Shown here: piece by piece, positions 26,044-34,831 of the stretch
How the letters are laid out: each line of letters begins with the position of its first letter
Numbering within the stretch: position 1 is the stretch's first letter
NCBI RefSeq assembly: GCF_000016825.1
Contig: NC_009513.1
Location: forward strand, 1,620,501-1,684,500
Length of the DNA stretch: 64,000 nucleotides
Direction: 5' to 3'
Origin: Limosilactobacillus reuteri subsp. reuteri
GTDB lineage: Bacteria; Bacillota; Bacilli; Lactobacillales; Lactobacillaceae
Notes under the pieces: model-generated
What the model saw: only the letters and a program-made list of their open reading frames with translations
Database searches by the model: none
Told to the model about the DNA's origin: nothing
Position numbers and translations under genes: made by a program

Positions 26044-27535
26044 GGCTCTACAATTTTAAGTACTGATGGATTTAACATCAGTGCTTTATTTTTTAAAATT
26101 TAAAATAAAAAAGCGAAAGATGGTTGGACCCCGTCTTCGTTAAGAAAGGACCATCTTTCATGAACAATTCTATCAGAACTATCTTAGGAGTTAAAGATCC
26201 CTATCTCAAACTAGATGAAAAGAACTTTGATAATCCAATTGAAGATCAACCTAATCAAATCATTGTCCATCTCATCCAAACTTATCCTATGCATTGCCCA
26301 CGATGTGGACAGCTAATGTGTAAGAATGGCTATAAAACAGTTAATTGCTTGGGACCAGAGCTTCACTTTAAACCAACAATCTGGTCGATTAAAAAGCAAA
26401 AATATATCTGTAAAGCTTCCCCTTCTTGTCCCGAAGTAATTACTAAATTAGCGGCTGTTAGAGATATTAATTATCATGATCATATCTCTTTAGCGATAAA
26501 ACAACGAGCCATGATGCTTCTGACGAAAAATGAATCACAAAGTGATTTAGCCAAAGAACTAAATGTCTCTGACTGGACAATTAGACGAGTCATTACAAAC
26601 CTTGATCAATTTTTCAAGCCTAACTATCATTGGTTGCCTCGCCATATTGCTTTTGATGATTTTAAATCTGGTCGCTTTGCGCCCAGTGGAATGAGTATGA
26701 TTCTAATGAACATTGAAAATAAACAGACACTTGACATTATCCTGTCACGAAAAAATAGTTATTTGCGGGACTACTTTCTTCGATATGACCGTTCAGCACG
26801 CCTAGCAGTTCAAACAGTAACAGTTGACTTATACACTCCATATCGTCACTTAATTCATGAACTCTTCCCTCACGCTATAATTATCGCTGATCATTTTCAC
26901 ATCGTTGCTCAAGCGTATCGTGCATTAAATAAAATTAGGATTCAAGTAATGAATCGCGCTGGTGCTGCCACTCATGAGTGGCGTGCACTTAAGCATTTTT
27001 GGAAATTACTTTTAACACCTGCTAATGAGCTTAAATATAATAATTATTGACCAAGACGTAACTTTAGTTACGCTCAATTAACCGATGTTGAAGTTATTCA
27101 CCGTCTCCTAAGTTTTGATAATGAATTAAAAAAAGCTTATGAATACTATCAAGACTTAATTATGGCGATTGCTCATCGTAGTAAGAAAGAATTAAAAAAC
27201 TTACTCGTAATTAAATGGACACAGCTTCCACAAGCACTACAGAAAGTTCAGCGTACCCTTCGTAGTCATAAACAAGAAATCTATAATAGTTTCAAATATA
27301 ACACCTAGATAAACGGCCCTGTTGAAGGAACTAATAATAAAATTAAAGTTATTAAACGAACTGCTTATGGCTTTCGTAATTTCTTTAATTTCCGGATTAG
27401 AATTCTTCTTGCATTACCAAATACCTATATCGCAATAACTTGGCAAAATAAACAAACAGCTCATGCCAAAGTCCAGGCACAAGCTGCTTAGTAAAACTAT
27501 TTTATTTTCTCATCAGTACTTCTTGACGAAGAGCC
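26044..27535 (+). mobile_element. ISL3-family element, copy 1 (inactive), with 8-bp target duplication
   Basis: The ends GGCTCTACAATTTTAAGTA and, at the right in reverse, GGCTCTTCGTCAAGAAGTA are imperfect inverted repeats. TAAAAAAC flanks both sides (26036-26043 and 27536-27543), the 8-bp duplication typical of ISL3. Length is 1492 bp, as expected. Confidence 0.9.
26160..27491 (+). pseudogene. ISL3 transposase with two nonsense codons
   Basis: One continuous frame of 443 codons from ATG 26160 (MNNSIRTILGVKDPYLKLDE). The N-terminal zinc-finger-like part has CPRCGQLMCKNG and a second Cys pair. The DDE domain (HIAFDDFKSGR, VTVDLYTPYR, IADHFHIVAQAYRAL) follows, with the C-terminal NGPVEGTNNKIKVIKRTAYG. 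TGA at 27048 and TAG at 27306 interrupt it. As these are base substitutions without frameshift, inactivation is recent. Confidence 0.9.
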
Positions 27536-27561
27536 TAAAAAACAGCTGTGGATTTCCCCTC

Positions 27562-29064
27562 TGACGTGTACCCCCAGAGTTGGAAATCAACTCTGGGGGT
27601 ATTTTATATGACCAAAATTAGCGTTAAAACTAAACTTAAAGCTGTTGAAGAATATGCCAACGGTAATGTTACTTTAGCATCAGTTAGGCATAAATACGGG
27701 ATTGCTGAACATGATTTCCAAATTTGGGTGGGAATTTATGCAAGATTTGGTAAAGGACCATTACTCAATCCACTCAAAGTAACTGGGGATTTTCGGTTAA
27801 ATCTGGTAAAGTGGAAACAAGAAAATTTGGCGTCAATCTCAGAAACTTGTATTCACTTTGGATATCGTTCCCCAGGTTCAGTGTATCAGTGGGAATGTCT
27901 CTATAACAAGAAAGGGCCACAGGCTTTACTGAGATTGTGTCGGGGAAGGAAACCTAAAAATGGTCAAACGACACGACAAGAATCAAGACAAGCTTCTTCA
28001 GCTCCAAAAACAGAACCAAGCTTTACAAAGAGAAAACTTATTGTTAAAGATACAACTCGATGCCTCAAAAAAATTGACAGCCTTGAGAAAGCGTCCAAAA
28101 AAGAACTCGCACAAGTAATTTATGGCCTCAAGGCTAAATACTTATTAAAGGATTTGATCGATGCACTTCCCATTTCCATGTCAACCTATCAGTATTGGCA
28201 AAATCGGTTTGAACATCCGGATGAGGATGAAGAAGAACTTAAAGCCGTTATTAAAGGCCTCTTTAACTACTACCAAGCTGAATACGGCGTACGCCGTTTA
28301 AGCACTCAAATTCGAGACTACTATCGCTTAATTGGTAAAAAGACACCTAATCATAAGCGCATTCAGCGCTTAATGCATGAAATGGGACTTAAATGTATCA
28401 AATATAATCGGCGAGTCCGTAAGTATGATTCCTCTAAGGGACCAAATGGCAAGAAAGCTAAGAATAAGCTAAATCGGCGTTTTATGAGTAACCGTAAATA
28501 TCAGAAAATGGTTTGTGACATTACAGAATTAAAGGCTCATGATGGGCGAAAAGTGTACTTAGAAATTATTAAGGACTTGGCAACTAACCAGATTCTTACT
28601 TGGTCAATCAGTCAACATCCAAATCTTCAATTCGCATTAGATCCACTCCAGCAATTACTTAAGCAGTTACCTCATACAGGATACCAATTAACTTTACATA
28701 CTGATCAAGGCTGGCACTATCAACATCGTGCTTGGCACAAACTACTTCGTCAGGGAAACATTAGGCAAAGCATGTCGCATCGAGCAACCTGTCTGGATAA
28801 CGCTGCCTGTGAAACAGTCTTTAGTAAACTGAAAGCAGAAATTGGTCCTGATACCAGTTATTGCAATCAAGAAGAATTAAGCCAAGCAATTAATGAATGG
28901 ATTCACTTTTATAACGAACGCCGTATTCAGACAAAACTAGGCAACCAAACTCCACTTCAATATGAGCAGAATCTAGTTGATGAGCAGAATCTAGTTGCCT
29001 AGAAAAATATTTATTCAATTTTAAAGCAAGAACATACAGGTTCCAACTTTAAGGGTACACGTCA
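27562..29064 (+). mobile_element. IS3-family (IS150-type) element with 3-bp target duplication
   Basis: TGACGTGTACCC begins both ends in inverted orientation (27562; 29064 reversed), with AGTTGGAA farther in. CTC flanks both sides (27559-27561 and 29065-29067). Length is 1503 bp. It sits inside the hairpin loop of the former cytochrome-b5-gene terminator. Confidence 0.88.
27608..29002 (+). CDS. IS150-type transposase read as one fused frame
   Basis: 464 codons. The orfA-type HTH part (TKISVKTKLKAVEEYANGNV, WVGIYARFGK, FRLNLVKWKQENLASISETC) is followed by the orfB DDE core: VCDITELKAHDGRKVYL, LHTDQGWHYQHRAWHKLL and the glutamate in NAACETVFSKLKAE. Between them, residues about 118-165 in this frame are not coiled coil. 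The +1 frame instead encodes a leucine zipper, MVKRHDKNQDKLLQLQKQNQ, up to an A6G slip site at 28097. So an indel at the A run 27956-27960 has joined orfA and orfB directly and put the zipper out of frame. Normal IS150-type elements make the fusion by programmed -1 frameshift. Activity is uncertain. Confidence 0.85.
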   Translation: MTKISVKTKLKAVEEYANGNVTLASVRHKYGIAEHDFQIWVGIYARFGKGPLLNPLKVTGDFRLNLVKWKQENLASISETCIHFGYRSPGSVYQWECLYNKKGPQALLRLCRGRKPKNGQTTRQESRQASSAPKTEPSFTKRKLIVKDTTRCLKKIDSLEKASKKELAQVIYGLKAKYLLKDLIDALPISMSTYQYWQNRFEHPDEDEEELKAVIKGLFNYYQAEYGVRRLSTQIRDYYRLIGKKTPNHKRIQRLMHEMGLKCIKYNRRVRKYDSSKGPNGKKAKNKLNRRFMSNRKYQKMVCDITELKAHDGRKVYLEIIKDLATNQILTWSISQHPNLQFALDPLQQLLKQLPHTGYQLTLHTDQGWHYQHRAWHKLLRQGNIRQSMSHRATCLDNAACETVFSKLKAEIGPDTSYCNQEELSQAINEWIHFYNERRIQTKLGNQTPLQYEQNLVDEQNLVA

Positions 29065-29090
29065 CTCCGCAGCTGTTTTGGTGTTCTATT

Positions 29091-30528
29091 GGGTATACAC
29101 TTTCTGGTATGGATGGAGATTCCATGCCAGATTTTTTTATACAAAAAAGAGGACATTTGCTGTCCCCTCGTTATACAATCAATTCACTACAAAAATCATG
29201 AAAGAAGGTTAAACAAATGTCCCATAATGATTCTATCCTAAATATTCTTGGAATTAAAGATAAAAATATTAAAATTATTTCTGTTGAAGAAGCTGAACAC
29301 AACGATGATTCTGTTAAAGAGTATATAACACTAATAACAGCTACTCTTTCCTATCCGATTAATCGTTGTCGTAACTGTGGCTTTCCTACAGTTAATAAGG
29401 ATGGCTTTCGCAAAACTCATGTACGACTGGCTAGTTTAAACGGGAGAAGATATGAATTAGAGCTTCGTAAACAACGCTATAAATGTAAATCATGCCATAC
29501 TACTTTTGGTGTTATTACCAATTTAACCAAAGAAAATCAAACCCTATCCAGTAATCTTAAAAATCAAATCATGCTTTGGGCTCGTAAAGGACTATCTGGT
29601 CAGCTAATTGCTGAAATGTGTCACTGCTCTCCTAGCAGTGTTCGTCGAACAATTTTAGAGCGCATGGAACCACACTATCGTGTAGCTAAGTTGCCTAAGC
29701 ATCTATGTTTTGACGAGTTTCGTTCAACTAAGTCTGTGATGTCCTTTATCTGTTGTGACGCTGAAACCCACCAAATTATCACAAAGTTACAGGATCGTCT
29801 ATCACCTACCATTATTGATTATTTTGAAAGTCGTTATTCAAAAGCCGAACGCGAATGCGTCCAATCAGTTGTGATTGATTTAAATGCTCAATATCAAAGC
29901 TTTATCTATCGCCTTTTCCCTAATGCCAGCATTATTATTGATCGTTTCCATCTTGTGCAATTAGCTGGTCGCGCTTTGGACAATTGTCGTATTTCTATCC
30001 TAAAACAACTTGATAAACAGAGCCGAGAATATAAAATTATGAAGTCACATTGGAAGCTATTCCATAAAAAAGCTGAAGATCTTCACCCTGAAGAAGTAGT
30101 TTTTCTTCGCGGCGTTAAGCAATATATGACTCGCCAAAATGCTGTTGATCTCATTACTAGTAAATTTTCCAAGTTTGCTGAAGTATACCAAACTTACCAA
30201 GATATCACGAAAGCCCTAAACGAGCGCAATAGTGAATTACTAGAGTCAACCATCTTAGACTACCAAAAAACCAATACAGAAATGGATACCGCTATCCAAA
30301 CCCTTCGTCAAAACAGAAAATATGTCTTAAATAGTGCTAAATTTGAATACTCTAATGTTCCTTTAGAAGGCATCAATCGCAAAATCAAAACTCTAAAACG
30401 AACTTGTTATGGTTTTGCCAATCAAAAATTTTTCTTTTTAAGAATCGATTGTATTTTTTCGTAAAAAAATACCCCCTACATTTTCGTAGGAAGTATTTTT
30501 AGTCAACCATACCAGTTGACAGATATCC
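29091..30528 (+). mobile_element. ISL3-family element, copy 2 (apparently intact), 8-bp target duplication
   Basis: Ends GGGTATACACTTTCTGGTAT and GGATATCTGTCAACTGGTAT (right end reversed) match over most of 22 bases. GTTCTATT is duplicated at 29083-29090 and 30529-30536. The right copy holds the stop codon of the cytochrome-b5-like gene. It is a different ISL3 subtype from copy 1, to judge by its ends. Confidence 0.92.
29217..30464 (+). CDS. ISL3-family transposase
   Basis: A 415-residue transposase. N-terminal Cys pairs (CRNCGFPTVNKDG, then YKCKSCHTTFG) form the zinc ribbon of the family. An HTH follows (KGLSGQLIAEMCHCSPSSVR). The DDE domain has LCFDEFRSTKSVMSF, VVIDLNAQYQSFIYRL and IIIDRFHLVQLAGRALD. 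The C-terminal NVPLEGINRKIKTLKRTCYG carries the last acidic residue. No stops or shifts are present, and AGAAGG lies ahead of the ATG. A hairpin with a T run follows at 30465-30500. It should be functional. Confidence 0.92.
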   Translation: MSHNDSILNILGIKDKNIKIISVEEAEHNDDSVKEYITLITATLSYPINRCRNCGFPTVNKDGFRKTHVRLASLNGRRYELELRKQRYKCKSCHTTFGVITNLTKENQTLSSNLKNQIMLWARKGLSGQLIAEMCHCSPSSVRRTILERMEPHYRVAKLPKHLCFDEFRSTKSVMSFICCDAETHQIITKLQDRLSPTIIDYFESRYSKAERECVQSVVIDLNAQYQSFIYRLFPNASIIIDRFHLVQLAGRALDNCRISILKQLDKQSREYKIMKSHWKLFHKKAEDLHPEEVVFLRGVKQYMTRQNAVDLITSKFSKFAEVYQTYQDITKALNERNSELLESTILDYQKTNTEMDTAIQTLRQNRKYVLNSAKFEYSNVPLEGINRKIKTLKRTCYGFANQKFFFLRIDCIFS

Positions 30529-30531
30529 GTT

Positions 30532-30774
30532 CTATTCAGCAAGTCTACCGACGACTGGCAGATCCTTTAATACCCGTTTACCATGGGGTGACTTTTCAAG
30601 CAAAACGTCTGTCAAGTCCTGGCCGGCCAAGTTTCCATGGTGGCGGCCACCCTGCCAGGCTGGTTTAGCAGAGACGTCATAGATTACACCTTCAACTGCT
30701 ACGTAGGCAGGTTGACCAGCTTGGCCATTGTACTTTGCTAGTTCATCCCTCGTCATTACCTTATCAGCCATCAT
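30532..30774 (-). CDS. Cytochrome b5-like heme/steroid-binding domain protein
   Basis: An 80-residue protein that is essentially one cytochrome b5-like domain: VMTRDELAKYNGQAGQPAYV, AVEGVIYDVSAKPAWQGGRH and HHGNLAGQDLTDVLLEKSPHG. Small domain proteins of this kind bind heme or other hydrophobic ligands. The domain keeps several His (GRHHGN, SPHGK) as possible heme ligands. AGGAGG precedes the two in-frame ATGs (the second, MADKV, also possible). Its TAG stop now lies in the target duplication of ISL3 copy 2, and its original terminator has been split by three IS elements. Confidence 0.85.
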   Translation of the reverse strand: MMADKVMTRDELAKYNGQAGQPAYVAVEGVIYDVSAKPAWQGGRHHGNLAGQDLTDVLLEKSPHGKRVLKDLPVVGRLAE

Positions 30775-30819
30775 GATGACCTCCTTTAATTTTGGTAATT
30801 AAACCGTACCATGAACCCT

Positions 30820-31356
30820 GGCTCTTTGTCAATCGGTAAGGATGAAGAGAATTTGGAGAACTATACTAAGCTACTTTGGCTTTTGGTCTAGTTCTCTTTT
30901 TTGATAATTCACGGATCATGAGATTAGAAGTCTTCAACGAAATAAGAAGCCTAATCCGAAAATGGAAGAAGTTGCGATAGCCATATGCGGTTCGTTTTAT
31001 TATCTTGATTTTATTATTAGCGCCTTCGATCGGCCCGTTGGTTAGTAGGATGTAAAAGCTGGCAATGATCTCCTGGCGGTGCTTGGCAAGGGTTCGCTTA
31101 ACTCGTCGCATCGCACTTGGTAAATTATTCCGCTTGATTAACTGATCTAACAAGGCCTGACTGCGGTTACTAATCGTGGCTATTAAGTCTTGATAGTATT
31201 CGTAGGCAGCCCTTAGATCTGGAGAGAAATCGAGTAGCCGTTCGACGACTTCTTGATTGGATAACCAGTGATATTGGAAGTTACGCCGAGAATAACAGTG
31301 TAGGTAATTAAGTAAGGGTCCTTGATTCCGGTCCAAAAGTTGATATCATTAGTCAT
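30820..31356 (-). pseudogene. Internally deleted ISL3-family element
   Basis: The end GGCTCTTTGTCAATCGGTAA (30820) resembles the ISL3 copy 1 ends. Read on the minus strand, an ATG at 31356 gives MTNDINFWTGIKDP, a normal ISL3 N-terminus. At about 31320 it jumps, out of frame, into the C-terminal third (LLNYLHCYSRRNFQYHWLSN, VERLLDFSPDLRAAYEYYQD, NGPIEGANNKIKIIKRTAYG), ending at 30866. The DDE core is deleted. It is a non-autonomous derivative, and the C-terminal frame alone (30866-31336) is not a functional protein. Confidence 0.8.
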
Positions 31357-31377
31357 GAGGAATATATCCTTTCTAAG

Positions 31378-31424
31378 ACAACCGAGGTAGTTATGGGGAT
31401 AACATAGAACGGTTGTCTTTTTTT
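31378..31424 (+). terminator. Hairpin with T run between two IS relics
   Basis: AGACAACCG (31376) and CGGTTGTCT (31410) are perfect arms followed by a T run. It lies upstream of the ISL3 relic start and would block read-through into the IS30 relic. Confidence 0.7.
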
Positions 31425-31435
31425 GTTTCGCCGTT

Positions 31436-31893
31436 TGTAAAATTAAGTTAGAAAAATAGAAAAGCCATTTGTGGTAGACTTTTGAATACCCCTAAACAAA
31501 AGAAAGGAAACCACAAATGACTTACACCCATCTTACCACAAACGAGCTGATAATCATCGCCCATTCTTTCGTGCAAAAGCTTAAAGCGTACCGAGTGGCC
31601 CAAATGATCAACCGTTGCCAAGTTTTAGCGCGTTATAAAGAGGGGATTAAGTGTGGCTTTGAGACTAAGTTCTCAAATGGTCGAACCGAAGGGATTAATA
31701 ATCGAATTAAGACTATCAAACGAGTTGCCTGTGGTTATCGTTACTTTACGGCATTTAAAACTTGGATTTATTTAATTATTGGCCACCAAATTCAAACTAA
31801 CTAAAAAGAACCGTCACGAATGACAGTTCTAACTAGACCAATTTAATTGGCGATGATTCATATTTGCGTATCAACACTACTTGACGTAGAGCC
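31436..31893 (+). mobile_element. Chimeric relic: IS30 5' end fused to an ISL3 3' end
   Basis: 31436 to about 31617 is nearly identical to the first 180 bases of IS30 copy 1 (terminal repeat, leader and the start of the transposase). From about 31618 the sequence is an ISL3 3' part, ending in an ISL3-type terminal repeat (reverse GGCTCTACGTCAAGTAGT at 31893). An ORF of 95 codons (31517-31804) runs across the junction: MTYTHLTTNELIIIAHSFVQ to NRC, then QVLARYKEGIKCGFETKFSN and EGINNRIKTIKRVACGYRYF. It joins an IS30 HTH to an ISL3 C-terminal tail and lacks any DDE core. Confidence 0.85.
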
Positions 31894-31930
31894 AAAAAAG
31901 TCCAGCCACTCAAATTGAGTTTGCTGGACC
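31894..31930 (-). terminator. Terminator after the DUF4767 lipoprotein
   Basis: GTCCAGC/GCTGGAC arms extend into ACTCAAATTGAGT. On the minus strand the stem is followed by six T. Confidence 0.85.
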
Positions 31931-31983
31931 ATTATACGCGAAACTAATTTTAGTATAACAAACTAAAGGATCTATTTCCAAGA

Positions 31984-32571
31984 TTATTTAGTAGATTCTG
32001 TTGCGATCCGTTCAAAATTGCTTTCAAGATCCATATTAGTCGTCGGATGACAATCTGGATCACCGTTATTTGATTGGTCAACTAACACAACCGGTTTACC
32101 ATTATGGAAGGCAAAGAAGTATGTAATTCGATTTGGCAATGGCGGTTCTGTCCCGTCATGATTATAGATCGCTACAACATTATATTCATAATCACCCTTG
32201 CCTGATGGTGCCCAGCCAATCAAGCCAGACTGACCTTCTACTAATTCTTTGCTTAAACCATCGGGGTATGTTATTCCTGTTGAAACCTTCAATTCATTTT
32301 GACCATCATATTGTTCATAGGATTGGTGCATTGTTGGTCCCCATTTTTGCATAAACGATGCCAACTGCTCATTCTTTTGATTATTCCACAATGAACTATC
32401 GTGGTGCGATTCACTACTGCTTGTATTATTAGTAGTGGCAGTACTTTGACTACTGCTAGCTTCTGAATTAGTCTTTGCGGTATTGCTACTGCTTTGCGTG
32501 CTTTGGTTGCCACAACCAGTTAAGGCAACGCCCAAACTAGCAATCGCAAGAACTTCCATTAATTTTTTCAA
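31984..32571 (-). CDS. DUF4767 domain lipoprotein
   Basis: About 195 residues. From a TTG start (GGGGAGGAT upstream) the signal peptide reads KKLMEVLAIASLGVALTGC with the lipobox LTGC. A Ser/Thr/Asn-rich linker is followed by a DUF4767-type domain: SSLWNNQKNEQLASFMQKWG, MHQSYEQYDGQ, ITYPDGL, GLIGWAPSGKGDYEYNVVAI and DGTEPPLPNRITYFFAF. Such domains are common in lactobacillar surface lipoproteins and their function is unknown. An upstream start at 32586 would put five residues before the signal and overlap the ribosome site. It sits outside the membrane, lipid-anchored. Confidence 0.82.
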   Translation of the reverse strand: MKKLMEVLAIASLGVALTGCGNQSTQSSSNTAKTNSEASSSQSTATTNNTSSSESHHDSSLWNNQKNEQLASFMQKWGPTMHQSYEQYDGQNELKVSTGITYPDGLSKELVEGQSGLIGWAPSGKGDYEYNVVAIYNHDGTEPPLPNRITYFFAFHNGKPVVLVDQSNNGDPDCHPTTNMDLESNFERIATESTK

Positions 32572-32592
32572 TTTTATCCTCCCCAAACGTAA

Positions 32593-32632
32593 ATAAAGAC
32601 CAGAAAGAATGCTTCCCTCTTCTTTCCAGTCT
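32593..32632 (-). terminator. Hairpin between two minus-strand genes
   Basis: AGACCAGAAAGAA pairs with TTCTTTCCAGTCT; a T-rich stretch follows on the minus strand. It probably ends the 38-codon gene. Confidence 0.65.
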
Positions 32633-32637
32633 ACCTA

Positions 32638-32754
32638 TTAATCTTCAACTTTTTTAGCGTCGTTCATTGCCTTCATGATAGAAGGATTCTTTGAATGACA
32701 ATCCTTGATCATTTGGATATCTTCTTCACTTAATTCAACGGTGTATTTATCCAT
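32638..32754 (-). CDS. 38-residue acidic peptide
   Basis: ATG 32754 with AGGGAAG upstream encodes MDKYTVELSEEDIQMIKDCH, then SKNPSIMKAMNDAKKVED. It is acidic, helical, with one cysteine and no membrane segment. It has its own terminator and stands clear of other genes, which supports it, but no family is recognised. The DUF4767 lipoprotein lies 66 bases downstream. Confidence 0.55.
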   Translation of the reverse strand: MDKYTVELSEEDIQMIKDCHSKNPSIMKAMNDAKKVED

Positions 32755-32892
32755 GATCTTCCCTCGCTTTACTTAAAAAATTACACCCTTACTATATCAC
32801 ATCACAGGAGCAGTGTCTGGCTTAATCAGTAAATTAAGATCATTAATTGACATTCAACTGAGATTTGCTAAGATTAACATTGAATTGCATAA

Positions 32893-32976
32893 ACGGGGAG
32901 CTTGCAGACAGGCTGAGAGGGGACTATGCGTCTCGACCCAATGAACCTGATTTGGATAATGCCAACGTAGGAAGGA
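32893..32976 (+). ncRNA. TPP riboswitch (THI element)
   Basis: The THI-box landmarks appear in order: GGGAGCTTG, CAGGCTGAGAGG, GACCC, then GAACCTGAT and GGATAATGCCAACGTAGGAAGG, the thiamine pyrophosphate aptamer. Its regulatory hairpin follows at 32986. Confidence 0.95.
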
Positions 32977-32985
32977 TTAATAAAG

Positions 32986-33022
32986 GACGACCAGGATCAA
33001 AGTGATTACTGGTCGCTTTTTA
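32986..33022 (+). terminator. Riboswitch-controlled terminator
   Basis: CGACCAG and CTGGTCG flank a 14-base loop, followed by CTTTTT. It lies between the TPP aptamer and cytX, so TPP binding should end transcription here. Confidence 0.85.
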
Positions 33023-33066
33023 CTTTGCACTATCTTAATCAAATCAAACTTAAGGATGGTGGAATT

Positions 33067-34236
33067 ATGCAACGACAGACAACAATTATCGAAAACAGCA
33101 TGATTTGGTGTGGCGCCGGGATTTCAATTGCCGAAATCCTAACTGGGACTTACTTAGCTCCCCTTGGTTTTACAAAAGGGATCGCCGTAATTATCCTTGG
33201 CCACATTATCGGCTGTTTTCTGCTCTTTTTAGCTGGAATTATTGGCGGTCAGCAACGTCTTAGTTCAATGAACGCCGCAAAAATTAGTTTTGGCCAAAAT
33301 GGCAGTAAGTTTTTTGCCCTATTGAATGTTCTCCAATTGATCGGTTGGACCGGCATCATGATTTATGATGGTGCATTAGCAGCCAATGGGGTCTGGCACC
33401 TTAATCAGGCATTATGGGTCATTTTAATCGGCGCCCTGATTATTGGCTGGCTGCTCGTCGGGGTTCGGCACCTTTATTACCTTAACCTTGCGACCATCTC
33501 AACATTATTAATTCTAAGCGGTCTCCTATGCGCCGCCATTTTTACCCATCATTCTACCAGTTCACCAACTGGTACATTGTCATGGGCTCAGGGGATGGAG
33601 CTAGTTATCGCCATGCCATTATCGTGGTTGCCACTTATTAGTGATTACACCAGTGTTGCTCAACGACCCGTGCCAACTAGCGGGATTAGTGCAGTTGTCT
33701 ATGGCCTGACTAGTTGTTGGATGGCCTTCATCGGTTTAGGAGCTGCTATCCTTACTCATGACATTAACATCGCCACGATTATTTTACGGGCCGGCTTGGG
33801 AATTGCCGGTTTATTTATCATTATTTTTTCCACAATCACAACGACATTTATGGACGCTTATTCTGCTGGTGTTTCTTCAAAAACGATTTTCAATAAATGG
33901 TCGGGAACAATGGCCGCAATTGGTGCAACTATTCTAGGAACAATTAGTGCATTAATTTTCCCCATGGATAACTTCAGTAATTTTCTTTACCTTATTGGCT
34001 CAGTTTTTGCACCAATGATTGCGATTCAAATTACAGATTACTTCATTTTGAAAGTAGATTATCGTCAACAAAATTGCCAATGGACTAACCTAATTCTCTG
34101 GTTGATTGGTTTTATCATTTACCGAATTCTGCTAAATTATTCATTTCCGCTCGGCAGTACCGTTACTACCATCATTGTCATCATCGCAATGACATGGGGC
34201 ACCTGTCGCGTTATGAAATTAGTTAAAGCAAAATAG
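33067..34236 (+). CDS. cytX: HMP (thiamine precursor) transporter CytX
   Basis: A 389-residue permease of the NCS1 cytosine/purine family with about 12 membrane helices (ISIAEILTGTYLAPLGFTKG, GWTGIMIYDGALAANGVWHL, ELVIAMPLSWLPLISDYTSV). The AEILTG and SDYT blocks are characteristic. Under a TPP riboswitch this group imports hydroxymethylpyrimidine for thiamine synthesis; the assignment rests on family plus riboswitch. ATG 33067 with AAGGATGG upstream is chosen over an in-frame start at 33025 that lies in the terminator. Confidence 0.9.
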   Translation: MQRQTTIIENSMIWCGAGISIAEILTGTYLAPLGFTKGIAVIILGHIIGCFLLFLAGIIGGQQRLSSMNAAKISFGQNGSKFFALLNVLQLIGWTGIMIYDGALAANGVWHLNQALWVILIGALIIGWLLVGVRHLYYLNLATISTLLILSGLLCAAIFTHHSTSSPTGTLSWAQGMELVIAMPLSWLPLISDYTSVAQRPVPTSGISAVVYGLTSCWMAFIGLGAAILTHDINIATIILRAGLGIAGLFIIIFSTITTTFMDAYSAGVSSKTIFNKWSGTMAAIGATILGTISALIFPMDNFSNFLYLIGSVFAPMIAIQITDYFILKVDYRQQNCQWTNLILWLIGFIIYRILLNYSFPLGSTVTTIIVIIAMTWGTCRVMKLVKAK

Positions 34237-34309
34237 TTAAGCTAAATAATTACAGGAAAAGAATATTAAGTTCATTTGTCCTAATAACCGTTTAGGGCAG
34301 GTAGACTTT

Positions 34310-34831
34310 TTATTTTAAATTCAGTTCAAACCCCATATGTTTATTGTCAATTTTGTCATCAGTATAAATCGTTCCGCGTTTTATAAAGCCAATCTCCTGG
34401 CCTATTTTTTGAACAGGAATATTTTTGTAATGAGTATCATAACGGAAATTCCTTACTCCCTGCAAATACCCAACCGTAAGTAAATTGGAGAAGATATATT
34501 TCCCAAAACCTTGACCATTGTGGGAAGGAAGGACTGCTAATCGATGAATGATTGCATATGGCTCATTTGGTTTTAACCACGATCCATCTTTAATCTCTTC
34601 ATACGTTTGTTCCGAGGTTAGTTGTAAGGTAGCCGTCCCAACAATTTTTTGATTATCAATTAGCACCCAGTTATAGCCAGCTTTAATATCATTTTCCATC
34701 GTTTTCTGGAAAGGATGACCATCTTGCCATTGTGGATTACCCTTTTCTTTTAATTGTGCTCGTGCCTGTTCAATAATTGTCATCACACTTTGAAGATCAT
34801 CCAAAGTTGCTCGTCGTAAGTAAATTGCCAT
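34310..34831 (-). CDS. GNAT-family N-acetyltransferase
   Basis: A 173-residue acetyltransferase. Strand and loop IIHRLAVLPSHNGQGFGKYI near residues 92-110 form the acetyl-CoA site (Q/RxxGxG), followed by LTVGYLQGVRNFRYDTHYKN and IGFIKRGTIYTDD. It is the kind that often acetylates small amines or is annotated near YkkB-type proteins; the substrate is unknown. The start MAIYLRRATLDDLQSVM fits the fold's first strand and has GGAGA upstream. It is convergent with cytX. Confidence 0.87.
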   Translation of the reverse strand: MAIYLRRATLDDLQSVMTIIEQARAQLKEKGNPQWQDGHPFQKTMENDIKAGYNWVLIDNQKIVGTATLQLTSEQTYEEIKDGSWLKPNEPYAIIHRLAVLPSHNGQGFGKYIFSNLLTVGYLQGVRNFRYDTHYKNIPVQKIGQEIGFIKRGTIYTDDKIDNKHMGFELNLK

